Shown here piece by piece: positions 8,146 through 17,806 of a stretch of DNA of 64,000 nucleotides. A program made the position numbers and the translations under genes. Under the pieces are notes generated by a model. That model was not told the DNA's origin, ran no database searches, and saw nothing but the letters and a program-made list of their open reading frames with translations. Source of the stretch: Halodesulfurarchaeum sp042216905 (GTDB lineage Archaea; Halobacteriota; Halobacteria; Halobacteriales; Halobacteriaceae); NCBI GenBank assembly GCA_042216905.1, contig JBDGTL010000009.1:1-64000 (forward strand). The letters are read 5' to 3'. Every line of letters begins with the position of its first letter. Position 1 is the first letter of the stretch.

Positions 8146-8931
8146 ATGACGCCAGGGATCGATGCGAGACTCGCTCGACTCGGACGCGACGGTCGGTTCG
8201 TCACGATTCCGATGGACCACGGCATTACAATGGGTGCCGTCCGCGGACTCAAGGACATCGAATCCACGATCGACGCCATCACACGTGGTGGGGCCGACAC
8301 CGTTCTCACGCAGAAAGGCATCGCGGGGCGTGTCCATCCGAACAAGAACGGGGCGGGATATATCATCCATTTGAATGGATCGACGAGTATCGGCCCGGAC
8401 GAGAACGACAAACGGCGGACCTGTTCGGTCGAGGAGGCGGTCAAACTCGGAGCCGACGGGGTCTCATTTCACATCAACGTCGGAAGCGACTACGAACCGG
8501 GGCAGATCGAGGACCTGGCTTCCGTGACCGAGGCTGCCCACGACCTCGGAATGCCGGTGCTCGTCATGGCGTACGCCCGGGGCCCGGGAATCGACGAACA
8601 CGATGCCGAGGCACTCGGTCACGCCGTCCGACTCGCCGAGGAGCTGGGCGGCGACATCGTCAAGACCTCCTACAGCGGTGATGCGGAATCCTTCGAACAC
8701 GTCACAGCCTCGACGAGCAAACCTGTCATCATCGCTGGCGGCAGTCCCTCGGGTGACCTGGCCACCCTTGAGAACGTCCGTGGAGCGATGGACGCGGGGG
8801 CATCTGGCGTTTCGATGGGTCGAACGGTCTTCCAGCACGAGGATCCCTACGCCATTTCCTCGGCCATCGCGGCCGTCGTTCACGAGGGGGCGACCGCGGC
8901 AGACGCCCTGGCGGAGTACGGCCTCCAGTGA
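8146..8931 (+). CDS. 2-amino-3,7-dideoxy-D-threo-hept-6-ulosonate (ADTH) synthase
   Basis: 261 aa from the ATG at 8146. It is a class I aldolase-like protein: IPMDHGITMG, the Schiff-base Lys in DIVKTSYSGD, VIIAGGSPSGD and GVSMGRTVFQ. This family (MJ0400 type) replaces DAHP synthase in many archaea, joining an aldehyde phosphate unit with aspartate semialdehyde to form ADTH. The product feeds the next gene. It lies 62 nt after trpA and 61 nt before the dehydroquinate synthase. The fold is shared with archaeal fructose-bisphosphate aldolase, but the context supports the aromatic role. Confidence 0.88.
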   Translation: MTPGIDARLARLGRDGRFVTIPMDHGITMGAVRGLKDIESTIDAITRGGADTVLTQKGIAGRVHPNKNGAGYIIHLNGSTSIGPDENDKRRTCSVEEAVKLGADGVSFHINVGSDYEPGQIEDLASVTEAAHDLGMPVLVMAYARGPGIDEHDAEALGHAVRLAEELGGDIVKTSYSGDAESFEHVTASTSKPVIIAGGSPSGDLATLENVRGAMDAGASGVSMGRTVFQHEDPYAISSAIAAVVHEGATAADALAEYGLQ

Positions 8932-8992
8932 CGGCCCGTTCTTTCCTGTATCATCCGGCACGTTGAAGGACGCGGGTGGCGATACCTCCGCT

Positions 8993-10156
8993 ATGTCACG
9001 GTCTGTCTGGGTCAAAGCTGACGACGAGACGGGCGACTGGGAGGAACGGAAATCGCGGATCACCGCCGGACTCGAGGCTGGCGTTGACTGGATCCTCGTC
9101 GACGAGTGGGATGTGGACCGGGTGAAGGAACTCGGTGACGTCAACGTGGCGGCGTACGTGACCGACGACGTCGACGTTATCGGCGAACAGGCCGAGGAAC
9201 TCGGGGATGCCGATGCCTACATCGTGGGAAAAGACGGTGAAGGCGACGGGACGATCGAGTTACCCGAGGACTTCGCCGGATCTGCGGATCTCTCGACGCT
9301 GCGACGGGAGGGTGCTGACGGTGCCTTCGTCCGGATCTTTGACGAAGACTACGAGTCCTTCGCCGAGGCGGCGGCAGAGGACGCCGAGGTAACGATCGTC
9401 GTGGGCGAGGACTGGAAGATCATCCCGCTCGAGAACCTCATCGCCCGCATCGGGACGGAGACCGAGTTAATCGCCGGCGTGACCTCCGCTGAAGAGGCAG
9501 AAACAGCCTTCGAAACCCTCGAAATCGGTGCCGACGGCGTCCTTCTCGACACCGACGACCCGGACGAAATTCGCCGGACTGTGCAGGTCCGGGACGAGCT
9601 CTCCCGCGAGACGCTCGAGTTGTCCTGGGCAACCGTCACGGCGGTGGAACCGGCGGGGAGTGCAGACCGAGTGTGTGTCGACACTGCCAGTCTCATGGAC
9701 CACGACGAGGGGATGCTCGTCGGGTCGATGGCCCGGGGGCTCTTCTTCGTCCACGCGGAGACCGCAGAATCGCCGTACGTCGCCTCACGACCGTTCCGCG
9801 TCAACGCCGGCGCAGTACACGCCTACGCACGGACGCCCGGTGGCGATACAAAATACCTCTCGGAACTGAAGAGTGGCGACCCGGTCCAGATCGTGGACGT
9901 TGACGGGGAAACGCGGGAGGCGGTGGTCGGTCGGGTGAAGATCGAGCGCCGACCGATGTTCAGCGTCGTCGCGGAGACTGAGGATGGGGACCGGATCGAA
10001 ACCCTCCTGCAGAACGCCGAAACCATCAAGGTTTCGACCAGGGAGGGACGAAAAGCCGTTACCGACCTCGAGGAAGGCGACGAGGTTCGCATCTACCTGC
10101 AGGAAGGCGGTCGGCACTTCGGCGAGGCGATCGAGGAACGCATCATCGAGAGGTAG
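8993..10156 (+). CDS. 3-dehydroquinate synthase II
   Basis: 387 aa from the ATG at 8993; the open frame extends upstream to 8603 through the preceding gene and is ignored. It belongs to the archaeal family (MJ1249 type) that oxidatively deaminates and cyclises ADTH to dehydroquinate with NAD. Conserved blocks are GADGVLLDTDDPDE, SMARGLFFVHAET, RPFRVNAGAVHAY, TKYLSELKSGD and KIERRPM. It follows ADTH synthase directly, giving the two-step alternative entry to the shikimate pathway. Its last 14 nt overlap the convergent zinc-ribbon gene. Confidence 0.93.
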   Translation: MSRSVWVKADDETGDWEERKSRITAGLEAGVDWILVDEWDVDRVKELGDVNVAAYVTDDVDVIGEQAEELGDADAYIVGKDGEGDGTIELPEDFAGSADLSTLRREGADGAFVRIFDEDYESFAEAAAEDAEVTIVVGEDWKIIPLENLIARIGTETELIAGVTSAEEAETAFETLEIGADGVLLDTDDPDEIRRTVQVRDELSRETLELSWATVTAVEPAGSADRVCVDTASLMDHDEGMLVGSMARGLFFVHAETAESPYVASRPFRVNAGAVHAYARTPGGDTKYLSELKSGDPVQIVDVDGETREAVVGRVKIERRPMFSVVAETEDGDRIETLLQNAETIKVSTREGRKAVTDLEEGDEVRIYLQEGGRHFGEAIEERIIER

Positions 10157-10592
10157 CGGGTTCGACCTCGTCCTCTTCGTCCTCCCGATCGGTCAGTCTC
10201 GCCGTACACCAGGGGCAGAAGTCGAGGTCCTCGTCGAGTTCCTTTCCGCACTCGGGACACGTCGGCCCTTCGACCTCCCTGATGCCCTCACCCGGCGACT
10301 GTCGAAGGCCAGTGAGGTAGGCGTCGACGACGTTGAGTACTCTGACGACCAGCAGGCTGAGGGTAACCTCCATCGGGAACGATCCACTCGCCTGGAGGAG
10401 GCCCTGGAATCCGCCCGTCCGGAATGCCGTGATGGCGGATTCGGGAATCACCAACATCGCAGTCAGGACCGCGAGGCCGAACCACGCGAGGGCCCGAAGC
10501 CACGCCCGGAGGTAGACGTGCCCCAGTCCGGGATAAATAAACGCCAGTATGGCTGCAATGAACGGGCGGCGACGGAACCAGGTCGACGTCAC
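10143..10592 (-). CDS. Membrane protein with C-terminal zinc ribbon
   Basis: 149 aa. Residues ~12-50 and ~72-90 contain hydrophobic spans (AAILAFIYPGLGHVYL is a motif of small TM2-like proteins). The C-terminal cytoplasmic tail carries CPECGKELDEDLDFCPWC, a four-Cys zinc ribbon, and then an acidic end. Similar haloarchaeal proteins are common but uncharacterised. It overlaps the end of the convergent dehydroquinate synthase gene by 14 nt and precedes aroD in the direction opposite to trp. No function is proposed. Confidence 0.75.
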   Translation of the reverse strand: MTSTWFRRRPFIAAILAFIYPGLGHVYLRAWLRALAWFGLAVLTAMLVIPESAITAFRTGGFQGLLQASGSFPMEVTLSLLVVRVLNVVDAYLTGLRQSPGEGIREVEGPTCPECGKELDEDLDFCPWCTARLTDREDEEDEVEPATSR

Positions 10593-10685
10593 AGGGAGTG
10601 CTTCGTGTCCGGCGATGTTAACCCTTTGATATCGGTCAGGCGAGAGGACGGTGTACCGGGTATTACGTGCTGGCCCGAACGGGGA

Positions 10686-11372
10686 TTATCGGAGCGCATC
10701 GATCAGGGCCGACAGCGATTCGAGGTCGTACTGGCCAGGGGCTGTTGCACGCTTGGGGTCCACCGGTGCGTAACCGATTTTCGACCCGTAAAGCGGTGCG
10801 ATGACGCGGGAGTGTCTCCCGGCTTCTCCCATCGCCATCGTCGCGATTGACTGGCCCGCCTCGGTGAACTCGTGGGTCACTCGCAGGACGTCGAGGACAT
10901 CTCCCGGCCCCGTGGCGGTAACAGAGAGTTTGCCCACGGTCCCGAGCGTACACACCCGAGACGCGACATCTGCCAGCGTCGAGAGATCGGGGGTGGCATC
11001 GAAATCGTGGAACGAAGCGATTACGGCAGTGTTCTCCTCCGCCGCGGTCCGGATGACCGGGGCTGCACTGACGTCCCCTGGTCCCTCGTCGAGCAGGGCC
11101 CCGAGTTCGACGTCGACCGCCTCGACGGCGTCGATTTCGACCGCTCGCGTCAATTCCTCGATGCGCCCGGTCCCGTCCGCCCGACTGCCTCCCTCCCACT
11201 CCGGTCGATTCGTGGCGATGATCGGCAACTCGCCAGTGTACGCCTCCAGGGACTGCACCGGATCGTCCGCCATGTCCATCCTGAACTCGATCGCGTCCGC
11301 TGCCTCCCTGGCAGTCGGTTCGTCCTCGAGGTCTGCAGTCGCCGCCGCAAGCACGAAGGTATCGAAATCCAT
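10686..11372 (-). CDS. aroD: Type I 3-dehydroquinate dehydratase
   Basis: 228 aa from the ATG at 11372; the open frame continues into the AT-rich island but that part is not protein-like. Type I motifs are IEFRMDMADDP, IATNRPEWEGG, the catalytic His in ASFHDFDATP and the Schiff-base Lys in GTVGKLSV. It dehydrates 3-dehydroquinate, the product of the gene at 8993-10156, to 3-dehydroshikimate. It is transcribed towards the trp/aro cluster from a promoter next to the AT-rich island. Confidence 0.93.
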   Translation of the reverse strand: MDFDTFVLAAATADLEDEPTAREAADAIEFRMDMADDPVQSLEAYTGELPIIATNRPEWEGGSRADGTGRIEELTRAVEIDAVEAVDVELGALLDEGPGDVSAAPVIRTAAEENTAVIASFHDFDATPDLSTLADVASRVCTLGTVGKLSVTATGPGDVLDVLRVTHEFTEAGQSIATMAMGEAGRHSRVIAPLYGSKIGYAPVDPKRATAPGQYDLESLSALIDALR

Positions 11373-11479
11373 TGTGGTCTTTCCGTTCCCCCGGGGCTTA
11401 GGATTCGGGGTTCGATTCGTGATCGATAGCCGACCGTTCCGTCGGTACGGTGTCCTATGGAATTGTCTGTAGAATGTAC

Positions 11480-11865
11480 GGATTTTATAATTATATATTT
11501 TATTTAATATTAAATATTTCTTATTTTTCATTAGAATATATACCATTCGGATATAATAGTATGATTGAATTTTTATACTATTTGAATAGTATAGTATCGA
11601 AAAAATTTTATTCAATTTATATATTATAGTTTTAATTAATTAATTTGTATTAGTTTAATCTTATTCCTCAACTATTCACATGACTTCTATTATTCTATAA
11701 ACCGAATAAGAATTAAGTATATTATAAAATGATTCTTATTTATTTCAAATAACCCAATTGATTAATTAATCATTCCACTCTATATTTATAATTACTAACT
11801 CTATTATATTTAATATTTTGTGTATTTTATATCCTTACTTTACATTATCGCCTCCAGCGGAATCT
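11480..11865. other. AT-rich intergenic island
   Basis: About 390 nt, overwhelmingly A and T, in the 609-nt space between aroD and the radical-SAM operon. It has many homopolymer-like A/T words and no credible ORF (the apparent extension of aroD into it uses codons unlike any neighbour). No RNA gene was recognised. Confidence 0.85.
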
Positions 11866-11981
11866 CCCTGTATTGCGGTTATAACCTTACGTGTTCCCGG
11901 TTTATCGGCTCGGGGTCAATCCAGCCAGACCAGAGTTCCACGTGATTGAACTCTCCGGTCACCGGACTACTCGAGCCTCCT

Positions 11982-13478
11982 TCAGACAGCTTTTCTCTCG
12001 CTTTCCGGTTCGACGTTCCTGAGTCCCCGCATGATCCCTTCTGCACCGATCCACGCGACTGCCTGGGAGACGATCCGTCCGATCGGACCCCATCCCTTCG
12101 TTGCCATCCATGCCTTGCTCTCGATCTCGCGGAGATTGTGCTCCCAACATCGGCGGAAGAGGTCCCATTGGGCGGGGGAGAGGTCTGATATCGGCAGGGT
12201 GTTCTCCTCGTCGTAGTCCATGAACATGAGGGGCGCCAGGATGCTGTCTGTGTCGTCGAGTCTCTCGACGAGTTCGATCGTCTTTCGTACGTCCTCCTCC
12301 GTTTCACCGGGAAGGCCGACGATGAGGGTCGCCGCCGGATACATATAGTTCTCGTTGAGGATCTCGAACGCGTCTTCGACGATCGTCGGCCACTCCGAGA
12401 CGTCGAACGGTTCTGCCTTCATTCCCATGTGTCGGTCCAGGAGGGACGGACTTGCCGTCTCGATGCCGGGCTGGACGCCGGTCCAGTTCTCCGGGCCGAG
12501 GTCGTTGAGGGACGCGATGTCCTCGATGAGTCCCGGTGCTGCCCTGACACCGGCAAGGCTCATGTGTGTGGTTCCAACTTTTTCGATCCCGTCGACTGAC
12601 AGGAGCCGCGAGAACATCGAGCGAACCGCGTCCCGGTTCGGTTCGAATCCGGGGTCCATGTCGTAGAGGAGGATGTCTTCCCCGTGGAGCCAGAGGTAGT
12701 CGTACCCCCCGCGAGCGTTGACTCGTGCCTCCCGCACCAGTCGGTCGGGATCGGGATAGAGGGATCGGCGCATGTCGGGCCCACAGAAGTCACACCCCCG
12801 ACCGCAACCCCGCATCCCCTCGATGAGCGAGTTCACTGTGGGGCCCCTGATCTCCGGTATCGCCTCGACCCGATGGGGGCTCTCTGCGGTGAGTATCGCA
12901 TCTGCGTCACCGGTCCGGATCGTCTCGAAGATCGCACCGGCCTGATGGCCCGCCTCGCCGTGGACCACGTGATCGATACCGAATCGTGATCGGTTTTCCT
13001 GATCGGCGACTTGCCAAGCTCCGCCACCGCCGACTACGACGGTCGGATCGGCCGGGAGCCCCGCAATCCGATCGAGCAACTCGCGGAACTTCACGGCGTT
13101 CATCGGGACCCGATCGGTTCCCCGCGTAAACGACGACGTGACCGGTCCCATCCCCCGTGGATCCATCACGGAAACCCCGACGATTTCCGTTTCCTCGCCC
13201 ACGACGCTGTCGAGATGATGCGGATGGGCAACGGCGACATCGGGGCGTGAGAACCGCTCACTTTCGAGGAGGCCGCTTTCGATTCGTCTGACGCCCATCG
13301 GGGCGGACGTAGCCCGACCGTCAGGATCGGCATCGATTGGTGGCGCGAAGAAACGATCGTAGAGGAAGTCCGGCAGGTAATTCGAGGGAGTACAGGAGAG
13401 AAACCCGAGGATATAATTTCCCCTGAAGTCGCTCATGAGCGAACGGTCGGCAGTGAGAACGACTGTGGGATCGCTCAT
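11982..13478 (-). CDS. B12-binding-type radical SAM protein
   Basis: 498 aa. The N-terminal ~200 residues look like a degenerate cobalamin-binding Rossmann domain (VGVSVMDPRGMG, TVVVGGGGAW), without a clear DxHxxG lower-ligand motif. The radical SAM cluster motif is C225-x3-C229-x2-C232 (GCGRGCDFCG), followed by barrel motifs QPGIETAS and IVGLPGETEEDV. It starts 6 nt after the Tes-like gene, so the two form one operon. B12 radical SAM relatives include the GDGT ring synthases GrsA/GrsB. A lipid-modifying role is inferred from the partner only; it could equally act on another substrate. Confidence 0.7.
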   Translation of the reverse strand: MSDPTVVLTADRSLMSDFRGNYILGFLSCTPSNYLPDFLYDRFFAPPIDADPDGRATSAPMGVRRIESGLLESERFSRPDVAVAHPHHLDSVVGEETEIVGVSVMDPRGMGPVTSSFTRGTDRVPMNAVKFRELLDRIAGLPADPTVVVGGGGAWQVADQENRSRFGIDHVVHGEAGHQAGAIFETIRTGDADAILTAESPHRVEAIPEIRGPTVNSLIEGMRGCGRGCDFCGPDMRRSLYPDPDRLVREARVNARGGYDYLWLHGEDILLYDMDPGFEPNRDAVRSMFSRLLSVDGIEKVGTTHMSLAGVRAAPGLIEDIASLNDLGPENWTGVQPGIETASPSLLDRHMGMKAEPFDVSEWPTIVEDAFEILNENYMYPAATLIVGLPGETEEDVRKTIELVERLDDTDSILAPLMFMDYDEENTLPISDLSPAQWDLFRRCWEHNLREIESKAWMATKGWGPIGRIVSQAVAWIGAEGIMRGLRNVEPESERKAV

Positions 13479-13484
13479 TATGCC

Positions 13485-15335
13485 CTATACCGGCTCCAGG
13501 TCCTCGATGGCCCGCCGATACGTTTCTTCGATTTCTTCTTTCTCCGCTTCGCCGAGGGTCCGGCGTCGTTTGACGTCGTACCCGTAGATGCCCGGGCCCT
13601 CCCGGAGAAATTCTTCGTCCTCCTCTTGGCCGGTTACCATCTCGGAGTGCAAGCGGGTAGTATCGGGGGAATCAGCGTCTGTCATTGACGTGTAGTCCCG
13701 ATTGGACCACTCTTCTGCAGTGACTGAATACTGTTCATGCGTCACATCTCGATACAGGCCTGGTAACACATTGTAAGCACAGAACGGGATGACCCGTCCA
13801 TCCGGCATCGCATAGTGTATGTCACACCGCTCGACCCGGTCAACATCGTAGTTGTACGGGTCCATGAAGTGCATCATCCCGAGGAACAGCGAATTCTCGT
13901 GGAACTCGACGAGTCCTTCGTAGGTGCCGGCCGTGAGGCCTTCGAGCAGCCATCGCCCTATGTGAACGTCGTCGGGCTCCGCTGTGCGGTCGATCGCCTG
14001 GTAAAGCTCCCAGGCCAACCTCGCCCCGACTCGGGCCTTTTCGAGCGAGGATAGCGGTTCGTCGAACCGTTCTGATATCTCACGGATGGCCTTTAGGAAC
14101 GGTCCTACCTCGAAGAACTCAGTAATTGGGACAAGTGAATTGCCTTCCTCATACACGTAGGTGGCCATTCCACAGGCGAAATGATTCGAGAGTTCGTATA
14201 GGGGAGCGGCGTTCCAGGTCTGGGAGAAATCCGAGATAGGGAGCACACTCGGGATCGGGTACCACGCGTCGGCAGGGATTTGCCCGTCGGTCTGATCCTC
14301 GATGGCGTGTATCGCATCGGGAATCGTCACACGTTGTTCGTGTCGTTTGTTATCCGGCATTCGCCCGACCAGCGAAACGGGCTGGAAGTTCACGCCCCTG
14401 ATGGTCTCCGAGTTGGCGGCGGCGAACCGGATGATATCCCCGACCTCGTCCATATTATGCCCGCCGATGAGCGTGGGGACCAGCACAGTCGCCAAGTCTG
14501 CCTCCCGATACGTCCTGATAGCTGCTGGAGTCTCCCAGAAGTTCTTCGCGTTCGTCTCGGGAGTTACTCCGTCGAAACTGGTATAGATGGTGTTCACACC
14601 CGCTTCGCGCAGGTCGTGCGCCAGTTCCACGTTGTGGGCTAGCCGCCCGCTGTGGGTATTGAGTTGAATGTGATCGACCTCATTCGAAATAGCTTCGACT
14701 ACCTCGACAATGTCGTCGCGCATCGTGGGTTCACCACCAGTGATCTGAATTGCGTTATTGCCAATCGGTTCCTCACTGGTCATAGACCGGACCATTTCCC
14801 GAATTTGGTCGATAGTCGGTTCGTAGATCGGGTCGTCTTCTTGGGCATAGAAGAAACAGTACCAACAGTTCAGATCGCATCGGTTTGTGACGGTGATGTT
14901 CCCGAGTCCTGTGTGGGTTTTGTGAAGTGGACAGAGGCCACAGTCCGTAGGACAGGTGATACCGCCTTGGTCGGGTGACACATGAGCCGAATCGAGGTGG
15001 TTGTCAAATTCGCCCCACTCGTGTGCTTTGTAATAGAGGTCGGCGTCACTCCAGTATACATCCCGAATTGTCCCGTGTTCGTCACATTCTTTCGCCAGAC
15101 GTATTTCGCCGTCCTCCTCGAAGACCACCATCGGGATCCGCATCGAACCGTAGTCCCCGGTGGCGACGCATTCCGGACAGAGACTCGTCGTTACCTTGAG
15201 GTACCGATCCGCGTTCGGGGCCAGACGCCTGGCGAACGTTTCGTTTTCCAAATCGGATCGTTCGTCCTGGATTGAGGCGGGTTGAACATCCAGCGATCCT
15301 TCGGATACGGCCGATGCGTCTCCCTTCCCTGGCAT
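13485..15335 (-). CDS. Radical SAM protein related to tetraether lipid synthase (Tes-like)
   Basis: 616 aa. Cys pairs at 53/56 and a Cys-x2-His near 84 suggest a rubredoxin-like N-terminal iron site. CPTDCGLC (128-135) precedes the radical SAM motif C153-x3-C157-x2-C160 (CDLNCWYC), and further Cys occur near the C-terminus (FCAYN). This layout, a CPxxCGxC block directly before the SAM cluster, is that of the archaeal Tes/MJ0619 family, which couples two isoprenoid tails by C-C bond formation. It is the first gene of a two-gene operon. In a haloarchaeon, where bilayer archaeol dominates, the true product (tetraether or macrocyclic lipid) is open. Confidence 0.7.
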   Translation of the reverse strand: MPGKGDASAVSEGSLDVQPASIQDERSDLENETFARRLAPNADRYLKVTTSLCPECVATGDYGSMRIPMVVFEEDGEIRLAKECDEHGTIRDVYWSDADLYYKAHEWGEFDNHLDSAHVSPDQGGITCPTDCGLCPLHKTHTGLGNITVTNRCDLNCWYCFFYAQEDDPIYEPTIDQIREMVRSMTSEEPIGNNAIQITGGEPTMRDDIVEVVEAISNEVDHIQLNTHSGRLAHNVELAHDLREAGVNTIYTSFDGVTPETNAKNFWETPAAIRTYREADLATVLVPTLIGGHNMDEVGDIIRFAAANSETIRGVNFQPVSLVGRMPDNKRHEQRVTIPDAIHAIEDQTDGQIPADAWYPIPSVLPISDFSQTWNAAPLYELSNHFACGMATYVYEEGNSLVPITEFFEVGPFLKAIREISERFDEPLSSLEKARVGARLAWELYQAIDRTAEPDDVHIGRWLLEGLTAGTYEGLVEFHENSLFLGMMHFMDPYNYDVDRVERCDIHYAMPDGRVIPFCAYNVLPGLYRDVTHEQYSVTAEEWSNRDYTSMTDADSPDTTRLHSEMVTGQEEDEEFLREGPGIYGYDVKRRRTLGEAEKEEIEETYRRAIEDLEPV

Positions 15336-15430
15336 GCTTGATTTTACGGGTTCTGAAAGGATAGAAACCCGACCAAAATATTTGGGGCATTTATTTATGC
15401 ATAAAGATCGGGTATTTCATTTATTTTAGC

Positions 15431-15606
15431 CATCATACCTGCATGTAATTAGTCAAAAGAGAGGTTACACTAGTCATTTGTCGTGTCTTTACCCATCATC
15501 GGTATGATGCCAATGTTAACTACTATGATATATATGATACGATTGCTATGATCCCGCTTCTTGATCCGTGTCGTGAACGGTAAAATTGTATCATACACGT
15601 ATCATG
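15431..15606. promoter_or_regulatory. Cluster of TATCAT/ATGATA motifs upstream of the Tes-like operon
   Basis: CATCAT or ATGATA-type words occur at 15431, 15494-15509 (CATCAT-CGGT-ATGATG dyad), 15525, 15534, 15548, 15588-15596 and 15599-15606, all within 180 nt in the 418-nt gap between tfb and the radical-SAM operon (ATG at 15335). A TATA-like AAATATTT lies near 15378. Repeated half-sites suggest a binding region; AT-richness raises the chance rate. Confidence 0.4.
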
Positions 15607-15753
15607 TGAGAGCGAAGTAGGAGCGGTACAGACGACGGCCGTACGAAAAATTGGATCGGTTCCGTGTTCTCAGTACAGCTTTTCGAGGTCGACACCCTCG
15701 AGACACGGTAATCGGTTCGAAGCAAATTTCGGGTCTTGCAAGTGGATCTCCGC

Positions 15754-16704
15754 TCAGACGGGGATCGTGTCTTCGGCTTCCAGAAGTTCGTGATACCGGT
15801 TCCGGATCGTGACTTCGGAGATGTCGGCGACGTCGCTGACCTTGGCCTGGGTCGTCTTCTCGTTCGTCAACAGGGCAGCAGCGTACACCGCCGCGGCGGC
15901 GAGCCCGACCGGACTTTTGCCGCTGTGTACCCCCTTTTCCTTCGCGTTCTCGAGGAGTTCGCGGGCGCGGTGCTGGGATTCGTCGCTGAGGTCGAGCGAG
16001 GAGGCAAAGCGAGGAACGTAACTCGCCGGGTCGGCCGGTTTTACCTCCAGTCCGAGCTCCCGGATGACGTACCGGTAGGTCCGTGCGATCTCGTCCTTCG
16101 AAACACGGCTCACGTCGTTGATCTCGTCGAGACTCCGCGGGACACCGGCCTGTCTTGCAGCGGCGTACACACAGGAGGTGGCCACGCCCTCGATGGATCG
16201 ACCCGGGAGGAGGTCCTCTTCGAGGGCCCGTCGGTAAATCACCGACGCGGTTTCGCGGACGGTGTCTGGAAGGCCCAGTGCGGAGGCCATCCGATCGATC
16301 TCGCCGAGGGCCTGCTTGAGGTTTCGCTCCTTCGCGTCGCGGGTTCGAAAGCGTTCGTTCCACTTCCTGAGCCGCTGCATCTTCTTTCGCTGTCGGGACC
16401 CAAGCGAGTTACCGTAGGCGTCCTTGTTGCGCCAGTCGATGTTCGTGGAGAGCCCCTTGTCGTGCATGGTGTTCGTCGTGGGAGCGCCGACCCGGGATTT
16501 CTCGTCCTTTTCCTTCGAATTGAAAGCGCGCCACTCCGGCCCCCGGTCGATCCCGTCCTCTTCGACGACCAGGCCACAGTCGGCACAGACCTTCTCACTG
16601 TGTTCTTCGTCGTGGACGATGGGTCCGTCGCATTCGGGACAGCCCTCCGTCTCGTCCGTCGCTTCACGTTCGTCTTCGCGTGCTCGTACGTGTGCGTTTT
16701 GCAT
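15754..16704 (-). CDS. Transcription initiation factor TFB
   Basis: 316 aa from the ATG at 16704. The N-terminal zinc ribbon is CPECDGPIVHDEEHSEKVC followed by ADCGL. The B-reader/linker region (RGPEWRAFNSKE, STNIDWRNKDAYG) follows, and two cyclin-like repeats (GRSIEGVATSCVYAAAR; GKSPVGLAAAAVYAAAL) make up the rest. TFB bridges TBP-bound promoter DNA and RNA polymerase. Haloarchaea carry several TFB paralogues; which one this is cannot be told. It is monocistronic and divergent from the NTPase gene, with 383 nt between them holding its promoter and nothing else recognised. Confidence 0.95.
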   Translation of the reverse strand: MQNAHVRAREDEREATDETEGCPECDGPIVHDEEHSEKVCADCGLVVEEDGIDRGPEWRAFNSKEKDEKSRVGAPTTNTMHDKGLSTNIDWRNKDAYGNSLGSRQRKKMQRLRKWNERFRTRDAKERNLKQALGEIDRMASALGLPDTVRETASVIYRRALEEDLLPGRSIEGVATSCVYAAARQAGVPRSLDEINDVSRVSKDEIARTYRYVIRELGLEVKPADPASYVPRFASSLDLSDESQHRARELLENAKEKGVHSGKSPVGLAAAAVYAAALLTNEKTTQAKVSDVADISEVTIRNRYHELLEAEDTIPV

Positions 16705-17087
16705 GGTGCGAACTCCGGAAAACCCGGAACGATCGTAAGAATGGCATTTGTTCAAGGGGTACTTAATTCTATCCGTCTTTTCTCCAGAAATCGATCATTA
16801 GGATTTCGCCCGCAATCGGGGGATTACCCCTCGTTCGCCGAACCATGGCAGGGTATGTCGTACGAATTGGGACCACAGATATGATATTTGATACTAACGG
16901 CAACTCACGCGACTGTGCCGAACGGATCGGGTACACACGGATATCGTTGCACACTGGTCACAATGCCACGGACACGTCGACACCAACGAGGGCTGCTTTC
17001 GTCACAATGCCTGTTTCGTTCCCGAGAGACTCGGGAGAGCCCACCTGTGACGAAACGCTCAAGCGACCGTCGGGGAAACCCGTGGAT

Positions 17088-17600
17088 ATGCGCGTGGGCG
17101 TCGGCAGCACGAACCCCGTGAAGCGAAACGCGACGGAGCGGGTGGTGGGCGACATCGCCACGACTATCGACGCACTCGACGTGGATTCAGGAGTGAGCGA
17201 GCAACCGACGAGCGACGGCGAGACGGTCCGTGGTGCGAGAAACCGGGCGGAGCGCGCCCTCGCCTTGGGAGACTACGATTTCGGCGTCGGCATCGAGGGC
17301 GGGGTGGCCCGCATCGAGGCGGTACCCGGCCTGTATCTCACGATGTGGGCCGTCACCACCGACGGAACGACTGTGGGTCGTGGATCCGGCCCCCGACTCC
17401 GCCTGCCGGATCGAATCGCGGACCGAATCCAGTCCGGCGCCGAACTCGGGCCAGTCATGGACGATGTGCTCGACACGCAGGGAATCGCCAGGCGCGAGGG
17501 AGCCGCGGGCGTCCTTTCGGCCCGGTCGATCACCCGGGAATCGGCTCTCGCCAACGCGATAGCGGGGTCGTTCGGCCCTTTCGTGACTGACTATTACTAG
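17088..17600 (+). CDS. Inosine/xanthosine triphosphatase (DUF84, YjjX family)
   Basis: 170 aa from the ATG at 17088; upstream in-frame sequence lacks family likeness. VGVGSTNPVKRNATERV is the N-terminal nucleotide-binding motif, SDGETVRGARNRAERAL, DFGVGIEGGV and VLSARSITRE are further conserved blocks. The enzyme hydrolyses non-canonical purine nucleotides (ITP/XTP) and so protects nucleic acids. The length is standard. It stands alone between tfb and the aglD-like gene, with which it is convergent. Confidence 0.88.
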   Translation: MRVGVGSTNPVKRNATERVVGDIATTIDALDVDSGVSEQPTSDGETVRGARNRAERALALGDYDFGVGIEGGVARIEAVPGLYLTMWAVTTDGTTVGRGSGPRLRLPDRIADRIQSGAELGPVMDDVLDTQGIARREGAAGVLSARSITRESALANAIAGSFGPFVTDYY

Positions 17601-17806
17601 TGTCTGTGAGCAATTGGGACGGAGAGGGCGGCTGGAGACAGTGCCGGTGCGGGCATGGGACTGGGAAATAACCGCCATGAGTGACTGGACCGACACTCGC
17701 TTGAATAGTGGGAACACACACCACCCCGCGACAGTCTCGACTCACCCCGTTTTCTCGACAACGGATCTGTCGTCCATCTGTTGCCGGCCCCGTTCTGACC
17801 CGCCTC

